DNA from: JBECKQ01 sp040235375
GTDB taxonomy: Bacteria; Planctomycetota; Phycisphaerae; UBA1845
NCBI GenBank assembly: GCA_040235375.1
Contig: JBECKQ010000179.1
Location: forward strand, 1-28,109
Direction: 5' to 3'
DNA: 28,109 nt
Shown here piece after piece: positions 15,755 through 22,637 of the stretch (within the stretch, counting starts at the first letter, position 1; every line of letters starts with the position of its first letter). A model generated the notes under the pieces. That model did not search any database, was not told the origin of the DNA, and worked only from the letters and a program-made list of their open reading frames with translations. The position numbers and the translations under genes are program-made.

Positions 15755-16201
15755 CTAGCTCTCGATAACTTCGCCGCCGGCAGCCTTGATCTTTTCCGCC
15801 GCCTGTCTGCTGAACCTGGCTGCCTCGACCTTGAGTTTCTTGGTCAATTCGCCGTTACCCAGGATTTTCACCCGGTCGCGGAGATTACGAACCAGCCCGG
15901 CTTCCAGCAGGGCCTCGGGAGTGACGTGTGCGCCCCCTTCAAAGCGCTTCTCCAGATCGCCGACGTTGACGATGCTGTAGTTGGTGCGGAAGACGAAGTT
16001 GCTGAAGCCGCGCTTCGGCAACCGCCGGAAGAGCGGCATCTGCCCGCCCTCGGTCATGTCCCGCTTCCTCGCCCCCGCACGCGAACCGGCGCCCTTGTGT
16101 CCCCGGCCGCTCGTCTTGCCCCAACCGCTGCCGGGTCCGCGGCCGACGCGTTTTCGCTTCTTGTGCGTACCGGCCTGTTTCAGGATTTCCGATAGTTCCA
16201 T
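15755..16201 (-). CDS. rplO: 50S ribosomal protein L15
   Basis: 148 residues. The N-terminal arm is rich in Lys, Arg and Gly (KKRKRVGRGPGSGWGKTSGRGHKGAGSR), which threads into 23S rRNA, and is followed by EGGQMPLFRRLPKRGF. The C-terminal globular part is normal. It is 16 bp after rpsE; the intervening rpmD (L30) of E. coli-like operons is missing and could not fit. Confidence 0.97.
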   Translation of the reverse strand: MELSEILKQAGTHKKRKRVGRGPGSGWGKTSGRGHKGAGSRAGARKRDMTEGGQMPLFRRLPKRGFSNFVFRTNYSIVNVGDLEKRFEGGAHVTPEALLEAGLVRNLRDRVKILGNGELTKKLKVEAARFSRQAAEKIKAAGGEVIES

Positions 16202-16217
16202 GATAGCACCGTACCAG

Positions 16218-16724
16218 TCACGCGCGGGCCAGCGATACGCCGCGAAGCCGCGATACCTCGTCCCGATTCAGCATTTCATTCAAAGCGTTGAACGTCGCCA
16301 GCACCAGGTTCTTGGGGCTGTTCGAGCCGTAACTCTTTGTCAACACGTCCTTTACACCCGCAAGCTCAAGCACCGCGCGGACGCTCGCGCCCGCGATGAC
16401 GCCGGTCCCGGTGCTCGCCGGCACGAGCATCACCTTGCTGGCTCCGTGCCGGCCCACGATGCGATGCGTGATGGTCCCGTGGACAAGCCGGACCTTCTTC
16501 ATGCTCCGCATCGCGATCTTCTTGCCCTTCTCGACGGCGAGGGGAACCTCGCGAGCCTTTCCGTACCCCACTCCGACCTGGCCGTGCCGGTCTCCCACCA
16601 CGACCAGCGCAGAGAAGCTGAAGCGCCGGCCGCCACGCACGACCTTGGCGCACCGGTAAATCTTCACGACGTTGTCTTCAACGCCCTGGTCTTCCGCCGG
16701 CTGGCGATTCCTGAATTGGCTCAT
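16218..16724 (-). CDS. rpsE: 30S ribosomal protein S5
   Basis: 168 residues. The double-stranded-RNA-binding fold is seen in KVVRGGRRFSFSALVVVGD and GYGKAREVPLAVEKGKK. The C-terminal domain has VPASTGTGVIAG and the conserved KSYGSNSPKNLVLATFNAL. S5 lines the mRNA entry site and affects decoding fidelity. The ATG at 16724 is 106 bp after rplR, a longer spacer than most here; I find no gene in that gap. Confidence 0.97.
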   Translation of the reverse strand: MSQFRNRQPAEDQGVEDNVVKIYRCAKVVRGGRRFSFSALVVVGDRHGQVGVGYGKAREVPLAVEKGKKIAMRSMKKVRLVHGTITHRIVGRHGASKVMLVPASTGTGVIAGASVRAVLELAGVKDVLTKSYGSNSPKNLVLATFNALNEMLNRDEVSRLRGVSLARA

Positions 16725-16830
16725 GTTCCACTCACCGCTGCCGGCACACCCGCCGGCTTCTGGTCGTATCCCTTGTCATCCGCCGCATTTTCCTGTCGGC
16801 CGCGGCTGAGCCGGTTCGCCCGACGCCCGT

Positions 16831-17199
16831 TCAGAACTTGAGGCCCGCCTCGCGGGCCGCGTCGGCCAAGGCCTTGATCCGGCCGTGGTAGCTGCGGCCG
16901 TTGCGATCGAACTTCACCCGATCGAGCCCCTTGGCCTTGGCCCGCTCGGCGATGAGCTGCCCGATCTTCGCGGCAGCGGCACGATTGCCGCTGGCGGCGA
17001 CTTCCGGCCGCAGCCCCTTCTCCATCGTCGAGGCGCTGCACACCGTCACGCCCCGATCGTCATCGATGATCTGGGCGTAGATGTGCTTAAGACTTCTTCG
17101 CACAGTCAGGCGCGGATGTTCGGACGTCCCAAACAGGCGTTTGCGAACGCGCTGCCGGCGACGCTCCAACTGCTTGCGTTTCAACTTGATGTTCGGCAT
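16831..17199 (-). CDS. rplR: 50S ribosomal protein L18
   Basis: 122 residues, normal length. It has the basic N-terminus (RRRQRVRKRLFGTSEHPRLTV), the 5S rRNA-binding core SLKHIYAQIIDD and FDRNGRSYHGRIKALADAAREAGLKF. L18 joins 5S rRNA to the central protuberance. ATG at 17199 is used; a GTG one codon earlier is possible. No strong ribosome site is visible. Confidence 0.97.
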   Translation of the reverse strand: MPNIKLKRKQLERRRQRVRKRLFGTSEHPRLTVRRSLKHIYAQIIDDDRGVTVCSASTMEKGLRPEVAASGNRAAAAKIGQLIAERAKAKGLDRVKFDRNGRSYHGRIKALADAAREAGLKF

Positions 17200-17247
17200 C
17201 ACACATCATCCCGAGGGCCACACCCTCATCGAGCCCCTAGGCTCGCA

Positions 17248-17844
17248 CTAGCCGGTACCGGTCAGGGCCTTGCCGGCCTTGCGGCGCACCTGCTCGCCCG
17301 CGTACCGGATGCCCTTGCCCTTGTACGGCTCAGGCGGCCGGATACGCCTTATCTCCGCCGCGAACTGCCCGACCCGCTGCCGATCGCAGCCGCGAACCAC
17401 GAGCCGGGCCGGCTCGCTGTCTCCACGGGCGGCGGCGACCTGCACCTCGACCTCGACGCCGTCCGGAACGTTCAGAACAAACTGTGGCTTGTTCTTTCCG
17501 CCGCGACCCATGAAACCGCAGTTAAGCTGCAACTGCCGCCCGGCCACCGAGCAACCGTAACCTGTCCCGTAGATCTGAAGGTGCCGCTCGAACCCTTCGC
17601 TCACCCCCTTGATCATATTGGCAATGGTCGCCCGGGCCATACCGTGCAAGGCTCGCGATTGGCGATCGTCGCCCTTTCGAGTGACATTGATGAAACGACT
17701 ACCCTCGTCGAAGGCGGCCTGAATGGGTGCGGGCAACTGAAACGTCAGCTCGCCCTTCGGCCCCTTCACCTTGACGGAGCGAGCCGACATTGTCGGCGTC
17801 ACGCCGGCGGGCACGGCCACAGGTTTCTTGCCTATTCTTGACAT
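17248..17844 (-). CDS. rplF: 50S ribosomal protein L6 (enlarged)
   Basis: 198 residues against about 177 in E. coli. Both half-domains are recognisable: MSRIGKKPVAVPAGV at the start, QIYGTGYGCSVAGRQLQLNCGF in the second half, and the signature RRIRPPEPYKGKGIRYAGE near the end. Extra residues lie in the second domain (around GRGGKNKPQFVL and the following strand). L6 lies at the factor-binding base of the L7/L12 stalk near the sarcin-ricin loop. It is 38 bp after rpsH. Confidence 0.97.
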   Translation of the reverse strand: MSRIGKKPVAVPAGVTPTMSARSVKVKGPKGELTFQLPAPIQAAFDEGSRFINVTRKGDDRQSRALHGMARATIANMIKGVSEGFERHLQIYGTGYGCSVAGRQLQLNCGFMGRGGKNKPQFVLNVPDGVEVEVQVAAARGDSEPARLVVRGCDRQRVGQFAAEIRRIRPPEPYKGKGIRYAGEQVRRKAGKALTGTG

Positions 17845-17882
17845 CGGTCGTTACCTTGGACAGCCGGCGACGGGCCGACTGG

Positions 17883-18278
17883 CTAGTACACGCTGCACAG
17901 CAGTTCGCCGCCGATCTTACGCTCGCGGCACTGTCGATCGCTCATGACACCCTGGCTCGTCGAGACGATGGCGATTCCCAGCCCGTCGCAGACGCGCGGC
18001 AGCCGGTCGCAACTCGCGTAGATCCGCCGGCCCGGTTTCGATTCGCGCCGGATGAAGTGGATCAGGTCTTCACCCTGCGGCCCGTACTTCAGCTCGATCC
18101 GCAGGATGCCCTGCTTCGTATCCTCGATCACGTCGAAACCGCGAATGTAGCCCTCGTTGAGCAGAACCTGGGCGATTCCCTTCTTCACTTTCGAAGCGGG
18201 GATCTGCACCTTTTCCCTTCGCACTCGGACGCCATTGCGAATCCGCGTCAGCATGTCCGCGATCGGGTCACTCCACAT
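17883..18278 (-). CDS. rpsH: 30S ribosomal protein S8
   Basis: 131 residues, standard length, from ATG at 18278 with AAGGTG upstream. It shows DPIADMLTRIRNG at the N-terminus, LKYGP in the middle and the conserved G-L-G-I-A-I-V-S-T-S-Q-G-V-M-S-D with a C-terminal GGELLCSVY. S8 binds the central domain of 16S rRNA and in E. coli also represses the spc operon by binding the rplE leader. The 107-bp gap before it (after rpsN) shows no gene. Confidence 0.97.
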   Translation of the reverse strand: MWSDPIADMLTRIRNGVRVRREKVQIPASKVKKGIAQVLLNEGYIRGFDVIEDTKQGILRIELKYGPQGEDLIHFIRRESKPGRRIYASCDRLPRVCDGLGIAIVSTSQGVMSDRQCRERKIGGELLCSVY

Positions 18279-18385
18279 TTGCCGACACCTTCCGTACCTG
18301 GTGATCAAGACATCGTACGCCGCCGAGACCAGGACCGGCGGCCCGGGCGTTCCCTGCCGGCCGCCATCCCGCGGCCCCAGCCGCC

Positions 18386-18571
18386 CTACCAGCTCGCCTT
18401 CCGTACGCCGGGGATCATTCCCTCCGACGCGAGCTCGCGGAAGCAAATCCTGCAAATCTTGAACTTCTGATACACGCCGCGCGACCGGCCGCACAACACG
18501 CACCGGCGAACGAGCCGGGTCGAGTACTTGGGCCGCTGATTGGCTTTATGCATCCACGCCTTCGTTGCCAT
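18386..18571 (-). CDS. rpsN: 30S ribosomal protein S14, zinc-binding type
   Basis: 61 residues from ATG at 18571, exactly the usual length of the zinc (type Z) form. Four ligands are visible: C24-x2-C27-x12-C40-x2-C43. The C-terminal RELASEGMIPGVRKASW is the family signature. A GTG two codons earlier overlaps the rplE stop (GTGA) and could also initiate. S14 helps assemble the head of the small subunit. Confidence 0.97.
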   Translation of the reverse strand: MATKAWMHKANQRPKYSTRLVRRCVLCGRSRGVYQKFKICRICFRELASEGMIPGVRKASW

Positions 18572-18573
18572 CG

Positions 18574-19128
18574 TCACGAGCCTTCCTGTGTCCGGCGGAA
18601 GGGCACTCCCAGCGCTCGCAGGAGGACCATCGCCTCGTCGTCGTTACGCGCCGTGGTCACGAACGTGATGTTCATGCCCTGCCGGTATTCCAGCTTGTCC
18701 ATGTTGATCTCGGGGAAGATCGTCTGATCGGCGACACCCACCGAGTAGTTGCCCCGCCCATCGAACGACGCCGTGCTCAAGCCACGAAAGTCGCGCATTC
18801 GCGGGACGGCCACGTTGATCAGCCGGTCGATGAACTCGTACATCCGCCGGCCGCGCAGCGTCACCTTCGCCCCGATTTCATACCCCTTGCGGAGCTTGAA
18901 GTTCGACACGCTCATCCGGGCCCGGCAAATAACGGCCTTCTGCCCGGTGATCGTCGCGAGATCTTCCATCGCCGCGGGCAGCCGCTTCTTGTCCTGCACC
19001 GCGGCCCCGACGCCCATGGAAATCACGACCTTCTCGAGTCGCGGCACCGCCATCGGATTGGAGATGTGCAGCTCCTCGCGAATCGAGGGGGCCAACTCCT
19101 TCTTGTACCTTTCGAGCAACCGGGCCAT
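18574..19128 (-). CDS. rplE: 50S ribosomal protein L5
   Basis: 184 residues. The N-terminal part has NPMAVPRLEKVVISMGVG; the middle has KAVICRARMSVSNFKLRKG and GAKVTLRGRRMYEFIDRL. The C-terminal part ends with the conserved GMNITFVTTARNDDEAMVLL. L5 binds 5S rRNA and touches S13 and P-site tRNA. ATG at 19128 follows AAGGGAG by 9 nt; a GC stem-loop lies directly before that ribosome site. It is followed at two bases by rpsN. Confidence 0.97.
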   Translation of the reverse strand: MARLLERYKKELAPSIREELHISNPMAVPRLEKVVISMGVGAAVQDKKRLPAAMEDLATITGQKAVICRARMSVSNFKLRKGYEIGAKVTLRGRRMYEFIDRLINVAVPRMRDFRGLSTASFDGRGNYSVGVADQTIFPEINMDKLEYRQGMNITFVTTARNDDEAMVLLRALGVPFRRTQEGS

Positions 19129-19144
19129 CGCCGCTCACTCCCTT

Positions 19145-19161
19145 CGGCCGCGCTGCGGCCG
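19145..19161 (-). other. Stem-loop before rplE
   Basis: CGGCCGC (19145-19151), loop GCT, GCGGCCG (19155-19161) is a perfect 7-bp GC stem in the rplX-rplE spacer, ending next to the AAGGGAG ribosome site of rplE. It might modulate rplE translation or transcript stability; there is no U-tract. Confidence 0.4.
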
Positions 19162-19179
19162 CGTCTTACAGCCGCGCGA

Positions 19180-19536
19180 TCACGCGCCTTTCTTCGACTT
19201 CGTCACCGTGCCGAGCACCGCTCCCGACGTGGCCACCCGTTTCTTGGCGAGTGCCTTGCCGTCAGGCCCGCCCTCCACCTCCAGGTGCACCCGCGAACCC
19301 CGTCCCGTCTTCGAGTCCAACGGCAGGACGTTGGACAGATGGATCGGGGCTTCCTTCTCCAACCGGCCACCCTGCGGGTTCCTGCGCGAAGGCCGCACGT
19401 GCCGGAAAACCAGATTCACGCCTTCGACGACCACCTGTCCCCGGCGCTTGTTCACGCGGAGCACCTTACCCCGGGCGCCCTTGTGGTCGCCGGAGATGAC
19501 CTCCACGATTTCATTCTTGCGGATGTGACACGCCAT
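19180..19536 (-). CDS. rplX: 50S ribosomal protein L24
   Basis: 118 residues from ATG at 19536 with AGAGGT about 8 nt upstream; a TTG six codons earlier lies within that site and is rejected. The KOW motif is clear (I-R-K-N-E-I-V-E-V-I-S-G-D-H-K-G-A-R-G-K-V), followed by VEGVNLVFRHVRPS and the GRLEKEAPIHLSNV block. L24 is an early assembly initiator near the tunnel exit. It is 45 bp after rplN. Confidence 0.97.
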   Translation of the reverse strand: MACHIRKNEIVEVISGDHKGARGKVLRVNKRRGQVVVEGVNLVFRHVRPSRRNPQGGRLEKEAPIHLSNVLPLDSKTGRGSRVHLEVEGGPDGKALAKKRVATSGAVLGTVTKSKKGA

Positions 19537-19581
19537 CGCTGCAACCTCTTGCAAACGGTCCGCTCGCCCGGTGGGGGCCGG

Positions 19582-19998
19582 TCAGACGACCTCGTCCGCC
19601 AGCGAGATGATCTTCATGAAGCCCTTCTCGCGAAGCTCCCGCGCCACGGCGCCGAAAATGCGCGTGCCGCGCGGTTCGTTGTTGTCGTTCACCAGCACCA
19701 CCGCGTTCGTATCAAAGCGCACGTAGCTTCCGTCGCGCCGCCGCGTCGGGTGCGTGGTCCGCACGACCACCGCCTTCGCCCGCCGCCGGTTCGACCGCTC
19801 TTTCCGATCGTTGCCGCCGCTGAACTCGCTGTTGGGCAGGGCCTTCTTCACCGTCACGTAGACGATGTCCCCGACGCCCGCAGTCCGCAGCGTCGGCTTG
19901 CCGGGCCGCGACGTGCTCCGGCCGCGAACGTTGAACACCATGGCGCGCTTTGCGCCCGTGTTGTCGGCCACGTCCACCATGGTCTGCATCTGTATCAC
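19582..19998 (-). CDS. rplN: 50S ribosomal protein L14 with two insertions
   Basis: 138 residues against about 122 usually. The start is GTG at 19998, giving MIQMQTMVDVADNTGAKRA, which aligns with the canonical MIQ start; an ATG three codons in is an alternative. GTRIFGAVARELREKGFMKIISLADEV is a textbook C-terminus. Extra residues lie at about 29-37 and about 55-72 (NSEFSGGNDRKERSN) compared with E. coli L14. L14 faces the small subunit and takes part in bridge B8. Upstream, rpsQ ends 17 bp away. Confidence 0.96.
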   Translation of the reverse strand: MIQMQTMVDVADNTGAKRAMVFNVRGRSTSRPGKPTLRTAGVGDIVYVTVKKALPNSEFSGGNDRKERSNRRRAKAVVVRTTHPTRRRDGSYVRFDTNAVVLVNDNNEPRGTRIFGAVARELREKGFMKIISLADEVV

Positions 19999-20015
19999 GG
20001 CAGATCGGCTCCCCT

Positions 20016-20300
20016 CTAACGGCCTTTCGGCGCCTTCGCGATGACGCGCATCAGCCGCCACGACTTCTGCTTGGAAATCGGGCGGCAGGCCATCACCTCG
20101 ACGCGATCGCCGACCTGGGCCTCGTTGTTCTCGTCATGAACGTGCAGCGTCGCCCGACGGCGAATGTACTTCCCGTACTTCGCGCTCTTTTGCAGAAAGC
20201 TGTGCATGACCTTGATCGTCTTGTCGCTCGAGTCGCTGACGACGACACCTTCACGCCGCTTTCGCTGTTTGCGTTTTTGTCCAGCAGCCTGCTCTGCCAT
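20016..20300 (-). CDS. rpsQ: 30S ribosomal protein S17
   Basis: 94 residues with a basic N-terminal tail (QKRKQRKRREGVVVSD) ahead of the OB fold: S-D-S-S-D-K-T-I-K-V, KYGKYIRRRATLHVHDENNEAQVGDRVEV and RPISKQKSWRL. S17 binds the 5' domain of 16S rRNA and helps early assembly. ATG at 20300 is 30 bp after rpmC. This follows the S10-operon order L16-L29-S17. Confidence 0.97.
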   Translation of the reverse strand: MAEQAAGQKRKQRKRREGVVVSDSSDKTIKVMHSFLQKSAKYGKYIRRRATLHVHDENNEAQVGDRVEVMACRPISKQKSWRLMRVIAKAPKGR

Positions 20301-20330
20301 AACGATCTCCGCCCTGTGAACGTCGCCGCC

Positions 20331-20582
20331 TTACCCGCGGCCCGTCGTCCGCCGGCTTACCGCTTCCATGTGGTGCTGCTTCTCTTCGATGTCCTGCTCG
20401 CCGCGCTCGACCAGCACCGTCAGTATCCGCGCGATGTCGCGCTTGGCGTCCGTGATCCGGTTCGGGTTCTCGAGCTTCTCCGTCACCGCCTGAGCGCGCA
20501 GGTCGAACAGGTGCCGCCGCAGCCGATCCAACTCGGAGTGCAGCTCCTCGATCTTCAGCTCTCTGACCTCGTTGATCTTCAT
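20331..20582 (-). CDS. rpmC: 50S ribosomal protein L29
   Basis: 83 residues, slightly longer than the usual 63-70. The N-terminal half is the classic two-helix hairpin: MKINEVRELKIEELHSELDRLRRHLFDLRAQ followed by LENPNRITDAKRDIARILTVL. The extra C-terminal segment (from about 65) is charged and of unclear role. L29 lies at the tunnel exit next to L23, near the docking sites of SRP and trigger factor. It is 55 bp after rplP. Confidence 0.95.
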   Translation of the reverse strand: MKINEVRELKIEELHSELDRLRRHLFDLRAQAVTEKLENPNRITDAKRDIARILTVLVERGEQDIEEKQHHMEAVSRRTTGRG

Positions 20583-20637
20583 GGCGATTCCCGTTGCTCG
20601 GCCTTCGTCGACCGCCTGCGCTTCAAAATCGAGCCCC

Positions 20638-21057
20638 TCAAATCCCGTGCCGGCGCATCACCATGCGGCAGCGATACGGCATCTTGGCCGCGATTCGCGC
20701 CATCGCCTGCCGGGCCACGTCCTCTTCCACGCCGCCGAGCTCGAACAGGATGTTGCCCGGCCGGACGCAGGCGACCCAGCGGTCCGTCTCGCCCTTGCCC
20801 TTGCCCATACGGGTTTCGAGCGGTTTCGCCGAGACTGGCTTGTGCGGGAAGATGCGAATGTGAATCTTGCCTTCGCGCCGCAGAAAGTGCGTGGCCGACA
20901 CGCGGCCCGCCTCGATCTGCCGGGCGCTGATCCAGCCCGCTTCGAGCACTTGCAGGCCGTAATCACCGAACGCCACGGTGTTGCCGCGCGAAGCCACGCC
21001 GCGGACCTTGCCACGCTGGGATTTTCGAAACTTGATGCGTTTGGGCATCAGCGCCAT
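20638..21057 (-). CDS. rplP: 50S ribosomal protein L16
   Basis: 139 residues. ATG at 21057 is chosen because GGAGG lies 7 nt upstream; an ATG three codons on is weaker. Signatures: LMPKRIKFRKSQRG at the start, the GRVSATHFLRREGKIHIRIFPHKPVSAKPLETRMGKGKGE core, and a loop after it that reaches toward the A-site tRNA elbow. L16 finishes the A site of the large subunit. It is 46 bp after rpsC. Confidence 0.97.
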   Translation of the reverse strand: MALMPKRIKFRKSQRGKVRGVASRGNTVAFGDYGLQVLEAGWISARQIEAGRVSATHFLRREGKIHIRIFPHKPVSAKPLETRMGKGKGETDRWVACVRPGNILFELGGVEEDVARQAMARIAAKMPYRCRMVMRRHGI

Positions 21058-21103
21058 GGCTGAGCCTCCATCCTGTTATCAACGTCGCAAGGCGCCGCCT
21101 CGG

Positions 21104-21811
21104 CTAGCCTCGCTTGCCTCTCGCGTAGTCACGCCGGCCGGGCCGCCCCTCGACCACCTGCGCCGACACCTCTTCACCGTACTTGCCCAGGTAGAGCCAG
21201 ACCTTCACGCCGATCGTGCCATAGGTCGTGACACTCGTCGCAAAGCCGTAATCCACGTGCGCCTGCAGCGTGTGCAGGGGAATCGATCCGCGGATCAGCT
21301 TCTCGCGCCGGGCCATCTCGGCGCCGCCGAGCCGGCCGGCAACCATGATCTTCACGCCCAACGCCCCCGCCGCCATCGCCGCTTCCGCGCGCTGCTTCAG
21401 CGTCCGCCGGAAGCTCGCCCGCTTCTTCAACTGCTCGGCGATGCCGTCGGCGATCAACTGCGCGTTCAGGTCCGGGGCCTTCACCTCGATGATGTTGATC
21501 GTCACCTTGCGGTCGATCAGCTCCTCGATGGCGTCTTTCAGTTTGTCGACCTCCGCCCCCTTCGGACCGATCACCAGGCCCGGACGAGCGGTGTGGAGCA
21601 CGATCTTCACCTCGTTCCGCGTCCGCTCGATCTCGATGTTGGCGATCGCCGCGTAGGGCGGCTGCCGGTTGAGCCGCCGATCGATGAAATCGCGGATGGC
21701 CTGGTCCTCGCGCAGGAACTCGCCATAGGCTGCCTTCGGGGCGTACCACCGCGAGCGCCAGTCCTCGGTCACTCCGATGCGAAACCCGGTTGGATGAACT
21801 TTCTGTCCCAC
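21104..21811 (-). CDS. rpsC: 30S ribosomal protein S3
   Basis: 235 residues from GTG at 21811, giving the canonical MGQKVHPTGFRIGVTEDW, with CGGAG 8 nt upstream. The KH domain appears as PGLVIGPKGAEVDKLKDAIEEL, and the C-terminal domain contains GVKIMVAGRLGGAEMARREKLIRGSIPLHTLQAHVDYGF. S3 lines the mRNA entrance with S4 and S5. The longer in-frame extension upstream overlaps rplV out of frame and is not part of it. Confidence 0.97.
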   Translation of the reverse strand: MGQKVHPTGFRIGVTEDWRSRWYAPKAAYGEFLREDQAIRDFIDRRLNRQPPYAAIANIEIERTRNEVKIVLHTARPGLVIGPKGAEVDKLKDAIEELIDRKVTINIIEVKAPDLNAQLIADGIAEQLKKRASFRRTLKQRAEAAMAAGALGVKIMVAGRLGGAEMARREKLIRGSIPLHTLQAHVDYGFATSVTTYGTIGVKVWLYLGKYGEEVSAQVVEGRPGRRDYARGKRG

Positions 21812-21858
21812 GCTGTGCTCCGTTCCTTGGTCCCGTCCGCTCGGCGGTGCGGAACCTC

Positions 21859-22215
21859 CTAACGCTCTGCCACCTTCACGATAATGTGGCTGGTCCGCTT
21901 GGCGATCGGATGCGCCCGCCCGCGGTCCTTCGGCCGGTAGCGGCGGAAGTACGGACCGCCGTCGATCCGCGCCTCGGCCACGTACAGGCTGGCCATGTCC
22001 GCCTCCTGCTCGTCCGCGTTGGCCATGGCGGACTTGAGGACGTCGGAGATCAATGACGCCGCCCGCTGATGGCTGAACCGCAGGAGGTCCATCGCCGCGT
22101 CGCAGTCCTGGCCCTGGATCAACTGCGCGACGAGCCGGGCCTTTCGCGGACTGATGCGGGCGAAGCGGTGCTTCGCCACCCACTCTTCCTTCTCGATCGT
22201 TCCAGCGTCAGCCAT
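21859..22215 (-). CDS. rplV: 50S ribosomal protein L22
   Basis: 118 residues, normal size. HRFARISPRKARLVAQLIQGQ opens the globular part. The tunnel-lining beta hairpin is in the C-terminal third, with VAEARIDGGPYFRRYRPKDRGRAHPI followed by KRTSHIIVKV. Macrolide-contact residues would lie in this hairpin. ATG at 22215 with AGGTG four bases upstream. It is 42 bp after rpsS. Confidence 0.97.
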   Translation of the reverse strand: MADAGTIEKEEWVAKHRFARISPRKARLVAQLIQGQDCDAAMDLLRFSHQRAASLISDVLKSAMANADEQEADMASLYVAEARIDGGPYFRRYRPKDRGRAHPIAKRTSHIIVKVAER

Positions 22216-22257
22216 GACTCACCTGCCTGGCGCTCAGGCGCGCCCGCGCATAAACGT

Positions 22258-22527
22258 CTATCCCTTCTTGTGTCCGGCATGTCCTCGGAAGCTGCGCGTC
22301 GGGCTGAACTCGCCGAGCTTGTGCCCGACCATCTCTTCCGTGACCATCACGGTCACAAAGTTCTTGCCGTTGTGCACGTCGAAGCGCTGCCCGATGAACT
22401 CGGGCACGATCGTGCAGCGTCTGGCCCAGGTGCGGATCGGCATACTGCCGCCTCGCTCCTTCGCTGCCATCGCCTTGCGAAAGAGCTTCTCATCCACAAA
22501 CGGGCCCTTCTTTTGTGAGCGTGCCAT
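22258..22527 (-). CDS. rpsS: 30S ribosomal protein S19
   Basis: 89 residues from ATG at 22527 with GAGGAG 5 nt upstream. MARSQKKGPFVDEKL at the start, WARRCTIVPEFIGQRFDVHNGK in the middle and VGHKLGEFSPTRSFRGHAGHKKG at the end are textbook S19. It binds the head of 16S rRNA next to S13. The 110-bp spacer after rplB holds a small palindrome (CGACGC-TC-GCGTCG, 22583-22596). Confidence 0.97.
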   Translation of the reverse strand: MARSQKKGPFVDEKLFRKAMAAKERGGSMPIRTWARRCTIVPEFIGQRFDVHNGKNFVTVMVTEEMVGHKLGEFSPTRSFRGHAGHKKG

Positions 22528-22637
22528 GGCCACTCCTCGCCCTGTAATGGCGTTCTCGCGTGCCGGCTTGCGGACTGCAGTTCGACGCTCGCGTCGCACA
22601 CAGCCCAACGATGCCCGGATTTCCCTTCCTGATCAGC

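Noticed and set aside
14354..16195. Long plus-strand open frame (613 codons) opposite secY and rplO
   Set aside because: Antisense shadow; secY and rplO are certain on the other strand and the frame crosses both genes.
18565..20019. Plus-strand open frame (484 codons) opposite rplE, rplX and rplN
   Set aside because: Spans three certain ribosomal genes in antisense and shows no family resemblance.
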